Of a stretch of 64,000 nt of DNA, positions 24,653-33,566 are shown piece by piece. Positions within the stretch are counted from its first letter, which is position 1. Every line of letters starts with the position of its first letter. Source of the DNA: Pseudooceanicola antarcticus (lineage in GTDB: Bacteria > Pseudomonadota > Alphaproteobacteria > Rhodobacterales > Rhodobacteraceae); contig NZ_OBEA01000009.1 in the NCBI RefSeq assembly GCF_900215355.1, positions 62,001 through 126,000 of the forward strand. The letters run 5' to 3'. Under the pieces are notes generated by a model. That model ran no database searches, was not told the DNA's origin, and worked only from the letters and a program-made list of their open reading frames with translations. The position numbers and the translations under genes are program-made.

Positions 24653-26058
24653 GACTTCCTCCCAGGTATTACCAGCTTGACTTTAGGATCAGGTGGCAGG
24701 CGTTTGCCCTCAAGCGGATTGTCCGCGATCAAATTGCAATAGGGCGCGATCTGGTTCTGATAGACGGCCCAATGCCTGAAAAAACCGACCCCCTGAATAT
24801 GCGTGAGCACCTGACCGCGCGGCAGGGCCATGAGTTCGGCGGGAGACATCTGCGGCTGCTTGATGAGGCTCATGTTGGTCTGTGTTTTCAGACCTGGGCG
24901 CTCACCGTTTAGACCCTCGGCAACCGCATGCTGTTCGCCCATGGCCTTGGACACGCGCTCAGCTTCTTCAAATGAGAAACTGAGCCAGTGTTTGGTGATG
25001 CTGTTATCTTCAATCGTTTCGGCTTCGCGCGCGCCGAACTTTCGGATCACTTCGGATCGACTTTGGCTGATCATATGCGCTTCGCCACCAAATGCACGCA
25101 GGGTGGTGAGGGCAGAAACCATTGACGCTAGGGGAGAATTCGTAAATTCGTCGGCCAAAATCCGCAAAGCGCCCGCACCATTATATAGAGCATCGCAGAA
25201 GGCGAGGATGTGAAGTGCATAATAGGGCCCGAGGCTGTTCATAAAACGCTGTGGTCCCACGAGGAAAATGATGTAACCTTCTCGGATCAAATCCTCATGC
25301 GAAATTGATGCATTGATCCCGGCATCGTGCAATCGGGTGCCGGGTGAAAATAGGTAAAGCGACCGCCTTGCTTCGGATACATGCTGAGGCCAACTCTCAT
25401 GGCTGGCGGCCTCCAATACAGTGCGGGCTAACGCTTGAAGCATCGGATGGCCCTCTGTGGCTTCGATTTCGGCCAAACCTTTGAGCATGGCCGGATCGCA
25501 CAAGATATCGGACAGAGAACCCGGCGTAGCCAGAGCCGTACTGTTCTTGAGAAGAACCGCAATTCCGAACCGGTTGATGTCCCTTGGAACATCTCGGAAC
25601 CATTTGTTTTTTGCATCTCCGCCAGCCGGTTCCGGAATGAGTGCGTTGACGATTGTATCGAGGGTAAACACCAAATCGCGCTGATCATGCCGGTATGTCG
25701 CAACTGCCGCCCCAAAGGGGTTTAAATTCACGCGTAAGTGGGCAAATTCGGGATGGACGCCCATATCGTCGATGACGGCAACTTTTCTGCCCTGCTTGTC
25801 GAGCATGTTGGCGACCTGCGCGGCAATTTCTTCTTTGCTGTCAAACATGAAGATGGCCTTGCGTGGCTCAGAACTCGCCAAAGAAAGCAGGCCAGGGACG
25901 CCGATGCATGTAGTTTTGCCTGTGCCGTTGGCAGCATAAGTCGAGCTATGCCCTTTCGGGGCGAAAATAGGCTCTCGGTCTTCAAACGTGAAACCGATCA
26001 GCCGTCGCCCCTCTGGATCAATGGCGCGGCCTGGGAGTTTGTTAAATGGGAAGCTCAT
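24649..26058 (-). CDS. VirD4/TraG-like coupling ATPase lacking its own membrane domain
   Basis: 469 residues. Walker A is STYAANGTGKTTC (residues 39-51), Walker B ALRILADEFTN, followed by MISQSRSEV, the layout of type IV coupling proteins that bring relaxase-bound DNA to a secretion channel. The protein begins MSFPFNKLPGRAIDPEGRRL with no transmembrane helices, whereas most VirD4/TraG proteins have two at the N-terminus. The gene directly upstream, overlapping by four bases, supplies a two-helix membrane protein. No secretion channel genes are in the island, so it probably docks onto a helper system. Confidence 0.85.
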   Translation of the reverse strand: MSFPFNKLPGRAIDPEGRRLIGFTFEDREPIFAPKGHSSTYAANGTGKTTCIGVPGLLSLASSEPRKAIFMFDSKEEIAAQVANMLDKQGRKVAVIDDMGVHPEFAHLRVNLNPFGAAVATYRHDQRDLVFTLDTIVNALIPEPAGGDAKNKWFRDVPRDINRFGIAVLLKNSTALATPGSLSDILCDPAMLKGLAEIEATEGHPMLQALARTVLEAASHESWPQHVSEARRSLYLFSPGTRLHDAGINASISHEDLIREGYIIFLVGPQRFMNSLGPYYALHILAFCDALYNGAGALRILADEFTNSPLASMVSALTTLRAFGGEAHMISQSRSEVIRKFGAREAETIEDNSITKHWLSFSFEEAERVSKAMGEQHAVAEGLNGERPGLKTQTNMSLIKQPQMSPAELMALPRGQVLTHIQGVGFFRHWAVYQNQIAPYCNLIADNPLEGKRLPPDPKVKLVIPGRKS

Positions 26059-26360
26059 TTGATCAGCCCCTTCGCCCGAAGGTCGTTTTTGCTTGCCAGC
26101 TTATCCGCCTTGGGGGCGGCCCCTTGCGCCTTGAACTTCGCCCACTTGCGCAGCGCGCGGATGTATTTGAATGCGTGCCAGGTTCCCTTGAGTGCTGAGA
26201 TCGCACCGGCCAGCGCGAAGACTCCGGCAATGAAGTGGAGCGGGCTCGGCTCCGATGGGGCCTTTTCCCAAAACATCCAGGCCACGCCAAAACCAAGGCA
26301 GGAACGAAGAAAGTGAGCATTGACCGTCCAGACTGGGCTAGAGTTCGGTTTGCCGGTCAT
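26055..26360 (-). CDS. Two-helix membrane protein, probable separate anchor of the coupling ATPase
   Basis: 101 residues from ATG 26360 (GTG 26369 would add three). Two hydrophobic segments are seen, SCLGFGVAWMFW and LHFIAGVFALAGAISALKG, followed by a basic tail FKYIRALRKWAKFKAQG. Its stop overlaps the coupling ATPase start as ATGA. The topology and size match the N-terminal membrane domain missing from that ATPase, so I infer a split coupling protein. The alternative is an unrelated accessory protein. Confidence 0.7.
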   Translation of the reverse strand: MTGKPNSSPVWTVNAHFLRSCLGFGVAWMFWEKAPSEPSPLHFIAGVFALAGAISALKGTWHAFKYIRALRKWAKFKAQGAAPKADKLASKNDLRAKGLIK

Positions 26361-26480
26361 AGGCTCCACCCTGATGTGTATGGTTGGTGCACAGGCTGCG
26401 CAGACATGTGTGTCCAGCCCCGTCGAGGGCTGGACTTGATAGTGTGAAAAGGGACGGAGTGATTGATCATCGCTGTTCCC

Positions 26481-27401
26481 TCACTGGCTAGAAACATGCG
26501 CGCCCATGCGGAGGCGGATGATTTCGACCGAAGATGCACCCGCATCTTCGAAATAGGCGCGGTAGAAATCCGTCAGCTCGTCTTCCGAGCAGAAGGGAAG
26601 GTATTCGCCGCCATAGCCACTGCGAATGAGCATGTAGACCGTGACGCGCACGCCGCGCAGTGAATTTGGCTTTATCCGATCAAAATACTCAGTCGTCTTG
26701 AAATGCTCGAAAGACGGCAAATCCCCTTGTCGCACACACGCCTGCATCTCTACCGTTGACTGAAGCAGGTCACTAACAAGGATCAAATGGCGTTCCTGAA
26801 CATCCTCACGGAATTCAGTCATCCGGGATACCGATTGAATTTGTTCCAGGATCGGGCTTTCCCGCTCCTGACGACGTGCGGCATTCTCGGGGCTCGGATC
26901 AAGCACAGCGGTCAGCACCGGTTCAATAACAGTTTCGCGAAAATGCGCAGCTTGCTTTTGGACGAATGCCAGTGTCGCGGATTTCGCGCCAACGCGCGCC
27001 AGGTCAGCGGGCGTGGTCGCGGGCTGGCAAAGGCTCGCGACGGGATGGGCGACGGCACCGATCTGGCCCTCTTCCGTTGTGACGATGGAAAGCCGCTCGT
27101 TGAAGCGCATACCACCGCTGAGAAGGTTGTCGAACACAGCGTTGAGATCACGCGTTTGAGCCGCGTCCCAACGCGGCTCTGATGAGTCAATCAGAGCCAC
27201 CGTATGGGCCTGAACGCCAGGGTAGCACCCGTTTGCATCTGCCTGAACATAGCTGGCATCTTTCATGGCCAGAAAGCCAACAGTGCCGACCGTTCCAGCG
27301 GTCGCGACGCCAGCGGCTGCGATTTTGAACCAAGTCCTCGAACCATTCCGACTGGCGCGACCGCGTTTGTTCCGGCCTCTGCGCTTTTTGTTGATGCTCA
27401 T
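26481..27401 (-). CDS. Membrane-anchored VWA-like protein
   Basis: 306 residues from ATG 27401, which follows AGGAGG. A very basic N-terminus (MSINKKRRGRNKRGRASRNG) precedes one transmembrane helix (FKIAAAGVATAGTVGTVGFLA), so the bulk should be periplasmic. The rest has the strand order of a von Willebrand A domain: HTVALIDSSEPRW at the metal site position, then RHLILVSDLLQ. The DxSxS metal motif is degenerate. It is coupled to the upstream four-helix protein gene. Its operon place next to the coupling ATPase suggests a mobilization role; this is inference. Confidence 0.65.
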   Translation of the reverse strand: MSINKKRRGRNKRGRASRNGSRTWFKIAAAGVATAGTVGTVGFLAMKDASYVQADANGCYPGVQAHTVALIDSSEPRWDAAQTRDLNAVFDNLLSGGMRFNERLSIVTTEEGQIGAVAHPVASLCQPATTPADLARVGAKSATLAFVQKQAAHFRETVIEPVLTAVLDPSPENAARRQERESPILEQIQSVSRMTEFREDVQERHLILVSDLLQSTVEMQACVRQGDLPSFEHFKTTEYFDRIKPNSLRGVRVTVYMLIRSGYGGEYLPFCSEDELTDFYRAYFEDAGASSVEIIRLRMGAHVSSQ

Positions 27402-27412
27402 TGTGGCCTCCT

Positions 27413-28693
27413 TCACTTAAGGGATTGCTGATAGGCAGTATTGACCGCTTCAATGCTCTTGCTGCGCGTAGCGGACAGAACCGCGACAGCCTGCTTTCGA
27501 CTATCGGCGGAACCGGAATTCCGATTGGGCGTATCTTTGGGAATTTCCGGCAACAAAGCGGTCAGCTTTGCGGTATCGATGGGAGCCATATTCACATCGG
27601 CTGGTTTTCTGCCGGTGATGGCTTCGTACTGGCCGATTTGTTCGGCGCGAAACGCCAGGAAGTCATCGGCAAGACCGGAAATCTTGCCGATCAGGTGTTC
27701 GCGTTCGTGAACAAGGGCACGCCGCTCTTCACGACGGCCTGCGCGCGCATCGTTAATGTCATCGCCAATTTCTGCGATTTTCTCGATGGCTTCTTCGTAA
27801 ACGGTATCGATTTCTGAGAGGCCATTGTGATGAAGAAGCTTTGTCTCTTCGGTGGCCGTTGAGACGGCTTTGGATGCGGCGCTGAAGCCCGGATAGGCAT
27901 CTGAAAACGCCGTCATCCCCTTTTTCCAGGAGAGGATGGCGAAGCAAGCACCGATTGCCCAAAGCATCAGGGAATGAAAGTTGGTTGCAGCCGCGCCGAT
28001 GGCTTCCAGAGAAAAGCTCAGGTGGTCAGTCTCGCCGGTTGCGCGCACAATCCCGGACGCGATGAGCAAACCGCCTATCGCGCAAACAGTGAGGATAGCG
28101 CCGACACGCGCCGTCCAACGCTTGATTGCCATCGCGGCGTCCGGTTCGCGGCACTTCAGCCCGTAGTTCCAGTACCGCCCGCAAACAAAGCCCCCAATGC
28201 CCGCTGAGGTCAGGGTGTTCACCCCGCTGATAGTCAGGCCGATCACCAAGGCTTCGCCTGCACCGGCCACGAAGCCACCACCGAGAAAGAAAGCTGCCGT
28301 TGCAATTCCTTCAATAAGGATCGCAAGCAAAAGCAGAATGACGCTGTTTACGATATCCGGCACTTGCGGCGGGCGCGGTAAATTGTGCTGGAGCTGGAAG
28401 ACGGCCTGATACTGTCGTGCTTGGCTGCGCTCCTTTCCTTTTGAGAGAATGTTGGCGGCAGCTGTGTCTGCTTCTGCCGCTATTTCGGCGGTGGCGCGTT
28501 CGGCGACATCGGACGCGGAAAGCACCGCCATTTCCTCAGCACTGGTGCTAAGGTCGTCAACCCGTGCCCTGAGGTCGCTGATCATTTCGGTTAGCTCCTG
28601 AGAGCGGGGCCTGATCCACTCCTGCAGCGCACTTTCGATACCACTGCCAAGCACGGTGTCGGTAGTAGATTTCGTCAGCGTGTCGATGCCCAT
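27413..28693 (-). CDS. Multi-pass membrane protein with coiled-coil ends
   Basis: 427 residues from ATG 28693, chosen for GGAGG eight bases upstream; a longer frame without a ribosome site exists. The N-terminal 110 residues are helical and Ala/Glu-rich (SDLRARVDDLSTSAEEMAVL). Four hydrophobic segments follow (NSVILLLLAILIEGIATAAF, GEALVIGLTISG, VGAILTVCAIGGLLIAS, LMLWAIGACFAILSW). The C-terminal half is again coiled coil. It is the first gene of the operon leading to VWA-like, anchor and coupling ATPase. No family recognised. Confidence 0.65.
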   Translation of the reverse strand: MGIDTLTKSTTDTVLGSGIESALQEWIRPRSQELTEMISDLRARVDDLSTSAEEMAVLSASDVAERATAEIAAEADTAAANILSKGKERSQARQYQAVFQLQHNLPRPPQVPDIVNSVILLLLAILIEGIATAAFFLGGGFVAGAGEALVIGLTISGVNTLTSAGIGGFVCGRYWNYGLKCREPDAAMAIKRWTARVGAILTVCAIGGLLIASGIVRATGETDHLSFSLEAIGAAATNFHSLMLWAIGACFAILSWKKGMTAFSDAYPGFSAASKAVSTATEETKLLHHNGLSEIDTVYEEAIEKIAEIGDDINDARAGRREERRALVHEREHLIGKISGLADDFLAFRAEQIGQYEAITGRKPADVNMAPIDTAKLTALLPEIPKDTPNRNSGSADSRKQAVAVLSATRSKSIEAVNTAYQQSLK

Positions 28694-28807
28694 ACAATGC
28701 CTCCATTGGTTGGATGCACGGGGAATCCGTGCAGTGGTATGAGACAGGAGGGCTTGACCGATGGCGGGTGAGAGCGTGGCCTTAGGCTGGGCGGAAGTTT
28801 TCCGGGC

Positions 28808-28838
28808 ACAAAAAAACCGGCCCATTTCTGGGCCGGTT
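28808..28838 (-). terminator. Intrinsic terminator after the 133-residue ORF
   Basis: On the minus strand a perfect 10-bp stem (AACCGGCCCA, loop GAAA, TGGGCCGGTT; bases 28838-28815) is followed by a run of thymines (28816-28811 region). It lies 25 bp after the stop of the gene at 28863 and separates it from the membrane-protein operon. Confidence 0.88.
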
Positions 28839-28862
28839 GAGCGGTGATGAAATTTCGATTTG

Positions 28863-29264
28863 TCACGCGGCTTGGCTTTTCTCTCCCGTCGATTTGGGAA
28901 CGGAAACGAAGTTTTTATCGACAATTTGGAAGGCCAAATAGATGAACGTCACGCGCGCCACGCAGCGCTGCTGAAGCCGTTGCTTCGGGGGCTTGCTTGC
29001 CCATTTCTTTGTGGAATTAATCCAACGGCGTGGCTCTTCGGAAAAGCATTCGATTATGTCGTCAATGCCAATCTCTTCACCCTTGGCATCGAGCAAGACG
29101 CCGCCTTTCGACACAAAGTCGAAGATCGTCCCCAGCACAAAGTCTACGGTTTCGTCACCTGACATGCCAAGATCAACGATCCTGTGTGCGAGGGCCTGCA
29201 CAAAAGCAGGTGTTTTCATCAGGCGCTCAGGCAGCGCCTGAACAGCAAGTCCTTCGAATTCCAT
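28863..29264 (-). CDS. Hypothetical protein
   Basis: 133 residues from ATG 29264, preceded by GGAGGG; an ATG 39 bp upstream has no such site. Sequence begins MEFEGLAVQALPERLMKTPA and contains VDFVLGTIFDFVSKGGVLLD and IDDIIECFSEEPRRWINSTK. No signal peptide, membrane helix or known motif. It is monocistronic with its own terminator at 28808-28838. Function unknown. Confidence 0.65.
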   Translation of the reverse strand: MEFEGLAVQALPERLMKTPAFVQALAHRIVDLGMSGDETVDFVLGTIFDFVSKGGVLLDAKGEEIGIDDIIECFSEEPRRWINSTKKWASKPPKQRLQQRCVARVTFIYLAFQIVDKNFVSVPKSTGEKSQAA

Positions 29265-29454
29265 CTCGGAACCCTCCAACAAAATTTGATGAAGGGTGGC
29301 CACCCGAAGCCCCTTAGCGGTGGTCCGTCCAGTCGCTTGAGCTCTGAGATGGAGTAAGCCATTGGTCAGCCGACAATGGACCTACAACGAACCGACATTC
29401 GACGATTCGCAAAAATTTCTTGATAAAAAACAATTGGATGTGATATTTTAGGGA

Positions 29455-30204
29455 ATGATAGAATACAGAGTTTTCGAGACGCATGATACACAATATAGGC
29501 TTACATCGAGAAGTTGGTTGCTGGCGCCTACATCGAGAAGTCGGGGGCTGAATGCCGGATTACATCTCTTATTTCATCAAGATGGTCCTGCTTATGAAGA
29601 ATTTGATCCTGAAACTGGAGCATTAATCCATGAAGCTTGGGTAGAGGACCTGCGTTGGTCTGCACCATTGTCAACAATACCCACGCTGCCGTTCCGGCCT
29701 AACCGTCGTGAGGATACCCTTCCAGCCGAGACAAAATATGATGCAAATAGCGGTATCGTGACATTCGAGAGATATACTCGGGAGGGTAAAAAACATCGTG
29801 ATGGGGGGGAGCCTTCAGAGATTTATCGTGATGGCAAAACGGGTCATGTGACTTCATGGTTTTTCTATCAGAGGGGAAATTTTGCGCGTGACGACAATCT
29901 GCCCACAGGCCAGCACTTCTCACCTGAAACTGGCCGCTTGCTGCGTGATGAATATCTCAAGCGAGTTAATTTGGAGCCTGTGCTCGATCGAGAGGATGGC
30001 CCTGCGCTTATTGAATATGATCCAGAAAGCGGTCGAGTGGTCCGAGAAGAGTATTATAGGGAGGATGAACTCCATCGTGAAGATGGCCCTGCGATCATCG
30101 AATATGACGCTGATGGCAGCCCTATAGCATCATCATTTCAGTACTTCAGAAATGGCTACGAAGTTGCTGTCGAGCCGGAAGAGTTTTCCCCTACAGGCCC
30201 TTGA
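29455..30204 (+). CDS. Protein with HREDGPA-type repeats
   Basis: 249 residues. Several imperfect repeats of a short beta-hairpin-like unit are seen: HQDGPAYEEFDPETG, DREDGPALIEYDPESGRVV and HREDGPAIIEYDADG, plus degenerate copies between. Comparable DGPA repeats occur in many unrelated bacterial and viral proteins of unknown role and resemble MORN/YD-like strands. It lies 50 bp upstream of the STAND-like gene in the same direction and may be co-transcribed with it. The start ATG at 29455 has only a weak purine stretch upstream. Confidence 0.65.
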   Translation: MIEYRVFETHDTQYRLTSRSWLLAPTSRSRGLNAGLHLLFHQDGPAYEEFDPETGALIHEAWVEDLRWSAPLSTIPTLPFRPNRREDTLPAETKYDANSGIVTFERYTREGKKHRDGGEPSEIYRDGKTGHVTSWFFYQRGNFARDDNLPTGQHFSPETGRLLRDEYLKRVNLEPVLDREDGPALIEYDPESGRVVREEYYREDELHREDGPAIIEYDADGSPIASSFQYFRNGYEVAVEPEEFSPTGP

Positions 30205-30254
30205 CCCACTGTGTCGTAGCATAGAAGCTTCTCCCGCGTGGCGGGGAAAGTGGT

Positions 30255-33200
30255 GTGGCTCAACTTGAATTTTCGACATTTCAGGAACTACTTGAAAGGC
30301 GTGTTGCGAAACAAGCGTTGTATGACGCTGTGAAGCCAGAACTCCAACGCTATGCGGAAATAGCAAAAGGTGCCATGTCTGGTGCTGCCTACAATGAAAT
30401 ATTGGATGCCGCTTTCAAAGCCTCTGGTGGTGACGGTCGCCCCCCTGTGATCAGTGACCCGAGTGCCCTTGTTCGTCGAATGGGGAAAGGAAAAGACGGA
30501 AAAGGGACGGCGTACGGAACCGACCCGATACATGTCTACAGGATCTACTACTTCTTTCTGTTTCATGACGATGCGAGGCTTGCACCCTATGGTGAACGTA
30601 TAAGCCAGGCGCTGTTCGGTAAGAGTTTCTACGACGAATTTGAGCGCGACATGATCCGGTTGGGCATTCCGCGCCCACGCCACCTTCCAGCCGTTAAAAT
30701 TGCTCGTCTCGGCCCGATCAGTATTTCACTCGGAAATGCCGCCAATCTTCAACCGCTCGAAATCGACCAGCATTTCGAGGCAACACTGACTGAAGATGGA
30801 ATCCCAGATGTCTACGCAGCGCTTCATTGGAGCGCGCGCCTTTCAAACCTCCACGGTAGGACTGAAGAACACAAGCGACTAATGGCTTGGGCGCTTGATG
30901 ATGCATCAAATCGAGCGAAAGTCATGCTGATCAGCGGCCCAGGAGGTTCCGGTAAAACGCGCCTCGCCGCTCACGTGGTAACCAGATTGGTTCACGACAA
31001 AGACAAATTATGGCACGGCGATTTTCTTCCAAGCAATCCGGACGGAGCGATCTATAATGGCGCAGGCAACGGTGTGGCGTTGATTATTGACTATCCGGAG
31101 GAGCGCACTGCTGAGGTCAAAGCCATCTTAAAGTCTGCAGCCGAGGGTACGGAGTATGATCGTCCGATCCGAATTATTCTCGTATCGCGTCAGGATCGGC
31201 AGAGTTGGCTAAAAATCCTGAATGATCCCGGTTACCCGAACTTTGAGGAAATTCGTCTCGAAGCCAAGCCGTACCTCGATTTTGAAGATGCGGAGACCAT
31301 TGCGCACGATGTGATGGAAGATTATCCGGGGAGTATCGGACGGCGGGGGAAAATAAGGGCGAAATTTCTTCCCGACTGGCTTAATCACGACCCTGTTCAT
31401 AGACTGCCATTGAATGTCGTGGCCGCCTCGGTCCACGCGGTGCTGTTTCCGGATCGTGCTTTTTCGCTGAACGGCAAAGGCGTTCTGTCTGCGCTGGCCG
31501 ATTTCGAACTGAGGCGGGTGCGCTCATATTCTGAGCGAGATTTGGGGGCGCGCAACGCGCTCGAAAAGCTCTTGGCGCTATCGCTTCTCACTCCGACCGG
31601 CCTCGGAAAAGATACCATTCACGAGTTGGGTGAGAGTGGCATTTGTGAAGGAAAGACTGGCAACCACCTCTTGGAGGCCGTTCAGGCCACGCCGTTTTGG
31701 CGAAAACGAACAGCCACGCAGCCTGGGCATCTAGTACGGATCGAGCCGGATTTGCCCGCGGCTGCGTTCTTGACGAAGGCGTTGAAATTGGATGACCCAC
31801 CGCCAGGGCTTGCCGGGTGGATGGCACCTGCGGCGGCAGAGGCCAAGGAGGATTTTGGAGATATCCTAGCGCGCGTGATCGCGGACATTGCGTCTTTTGA
31901 CGTTGAGGCAGGTCGGGCGGTTGAACAAGTTTCGATAGCAATGTTGGACACGCGACCCAAGCTTTTAACTCCGCTCTACAGGATTGCGTATCGGCCCACA
32001 TCGACATTCTCAGCAAAATTTGTAGTCGCAATATGCGATAGGCTCTTGGCGCTCAATCAACCCGACCCTACACGAGCGGCCCTGTTGCTTCGTAAAGCAA
32101 ATGCTCTGATTGCTCATGGTGCAAACTCAGACGCGCTTTCCGTTATTGAAGAGGGTATTGACAGATTTCAAGCTCTGGACGGCGACGGGAATGATGAAAT
32201 TCATGCAAATCTCGGGTTGCTCTATCGGTATCAATGCAACGCACTGTTTAAGATTGGACATCTGGAACACGCCGAATGGGCGATACATGATTCCGCTCAG
32301 TATTTTGAGCAATTGTTTCGGAATAACCCTGAGCGGTATGCGGAAGATTATGCAGCGACATTGGATACGTTCGCGGCAATCTGTTCCGAGACGGAACGTT
32401 TAGAAAAGGCAGTTTCCTACAGCGCTGAGGCAATCAGATTACTTAAGGAAGTGGATCGCCTTCGCCCAGGCACGGTGAAGGAAGCAATCGGAGTATCCAG
32501 CCTCAACCAGAGCAGGTTCTTATTACAGGCTGGCAGACATGGCCAAGCGCTTGAAGCAATCGATGGCTCAATCGAGATATTCAAGGAGCTCTCCGAGGGC
32601 AATGTGAGCCGTTACAAGCCGATGTTGATTCAGGCCCTGCTGAATAGGGGGGCGACGCTGGCTTCAACTGGATCGTACGATGAAAATCTGGTCGCACTGC
32701 AGGAGGCAGAAAAGCTCTGTGAGCCGATAGCTGCATTGCACCCCGTCGTTTTTCTACCGCAATTGGCTCTGATAGAGCTCAATCGTTCAAACGCCTTGAT
32801 GCGCTTGGAGCGGTTTCAAGAGGCCATTGTTGCCGCTGGACAGGCCGAAGAAAACTATCGTGCTGCTTTGGGTTCGAGTGGTGATGCCACAAATTCGCAA
32901 CTTGCCCAAGCAATGCACAACAAGGCCATGGCACAATACTTGGCCAACTTGCATGATGACGCGGTTCTCACTGTCAACGAAGCTTTGGAGCTTTTCCAGG
33001 AGACGCCCGATGTCTCGAAAGGCGCGCAAAATATAGTGTCTGGAATGCTTGCAGATTTTCTGCACTTGAAGGCCGTCAATCTCTTTGCCTTGACTAAGGT
33101 GGAGTCCGCCTTGGTGGCAATTGCTGAGGCGGTCGCGACGCTCGAAAAGCTGCAAGCGGCAGAGCCAGAAAGGCACATAAAGAAGCTTTGCGCGTTTCAA

Positions 33201-33515
33201 GAAAAGCAGTACGAATACTTGGTGGATTTGAACCGTGTCGGGGATGCGTACGAAATCTTAGTCAGTGTCATGGAGAATGCTCAGGCGTTTTCTTGGTTGG
33301 ACGCTGAGTGGCACCGGAAGGTATCTGACCGTCTGCACTTGAAATATATGCAGCTTTGCCAGACAATGGCCGTGCCAGCCGATCCGAAATTTCTTCGACC
33401 TCCAGCGCCCTTTTCCATTGGGCCGGTTGATGTTTCGCCGCCAACAGATGATTTTCAGCTCAGCACCTACACCTTCTCATACGACTTAAATTGGTTGGGC
33501 GATTTTAAACTTTAG
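30255..33515 (+). CDS. Large STAND-like P-loop NTPase with C-terminal TPR repeats
   Basis: 1086 residues from GTG 30255, preceded by GGGGAAAG. An N-terminal helical region of about 180 residues with no recognised domain precedes a P-loop NTPase: Walker A ISGPGGSGKTR at 227-236 and Walker B GVALIIDYPEE near 273-283, then IRIILVSRQDR. From about residue 620 to 1010 there are successive TPR-like helix pairs (AALLLRKANALIAHGANSDA, QALLNRGATLASTGSYDENL, ALIELNRSNALMRLERFQEA). This signal-transduction ATPase plan (effector, NTPase, TPR sensor) is that of antiphage STAND/Avs-type proteins. Defence function is inferred from the architecture and neighbours. Confidence 0.82.
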   Translation: MAQLEFSTFQELLERRVAKQALYDAVKPELQRYAEIAKGAMSGAAYNEILDAAFKASGGDGRPPVISDPSALVRRMGKGKDGKGTAYGTDPIHVYRIYYFFLFHDDARLAPYGERISQALFGKSFYDEFERDMIRLGIPRPRHLPAVKIARLGPISISLGNAANLQPLEIDQHFEATLTEDGIPDVYAALHWSARLSNLHGRTEEHKRLMAWALDDASNRAKVMLISGPGGSGKTRLAAHVVTRLVHDKDKLWHGDFLPSNPDGAIYNGAGNGVALIIDYPEERTAEVKAILKSAAEGTEYDRPIRIILVSRQDRQSWLKILNDPGYPNFEEIRLEAKPYLDFEDAETIAHDVMEDYPGSIGRRGKIRAKFLPDWLNHDPVHRLPLNVVAASVHAVLFPDRAFSLNGKGVLSALADFELRRVRSYSERDLGARNALEKLLALSLLTPTGLGKDTIHELGESGICEGKTGNHLLEAVQATPFWRKRTATQPGHLVRIEPDLPAAAFLTKALKLDDPPPGLAGWMAPAAAEAKEDFGDILARVIADIASFDVEAGRAVEQVSIAMLDTRPKLLTPLYRIAYRPTSTFSAKFVVAICDRLLALNQPDPTRAALLLRKANALIAHGANSDALSVIEEGIDRFQALDGDGNDEIHANLGLLYRYQCNALFKIGHLEHAEWAIHDSAQYFEQLFRNNPERYAEDYAATLDTFAAICSETERLEKAVSYSAEAIRLLKEVDRLRPGTVKEAIGVSSLNQSRFLLQAGRHGQALEAIDGSIEIFKELSEGNVSRYKPMLIQALLNRGATLASTGSYDENLVALQEAEKLCEPIAALHPVVFLPQLALIELNRSNALMRLERFQEAIVAAGQAEENYRAALGSSGDATNSQLAQAMHNKAMAQYLANLHDDAVLTVNEALELFQETPDVSKGAQNIVSGMLADFLHLKAVNLFALTKVESALVAIAEAVATLEKLQAAEPERHIKKLCAFQEKQYEYLVDLNRVGDAYEILVSVMENAQAFSWLDAEWHRKVSDRLHLKYMQLCQTMAVPADPKFLRPPAPFSIGPVDVSPPTDDFQLSTYTFSYDLNWLGDFKL

Positions 33516-33566
33516 AATCGGGTACTTCTTATCCTTAGAAGCAGAACTTAGCCAATAGCGCTGAAC

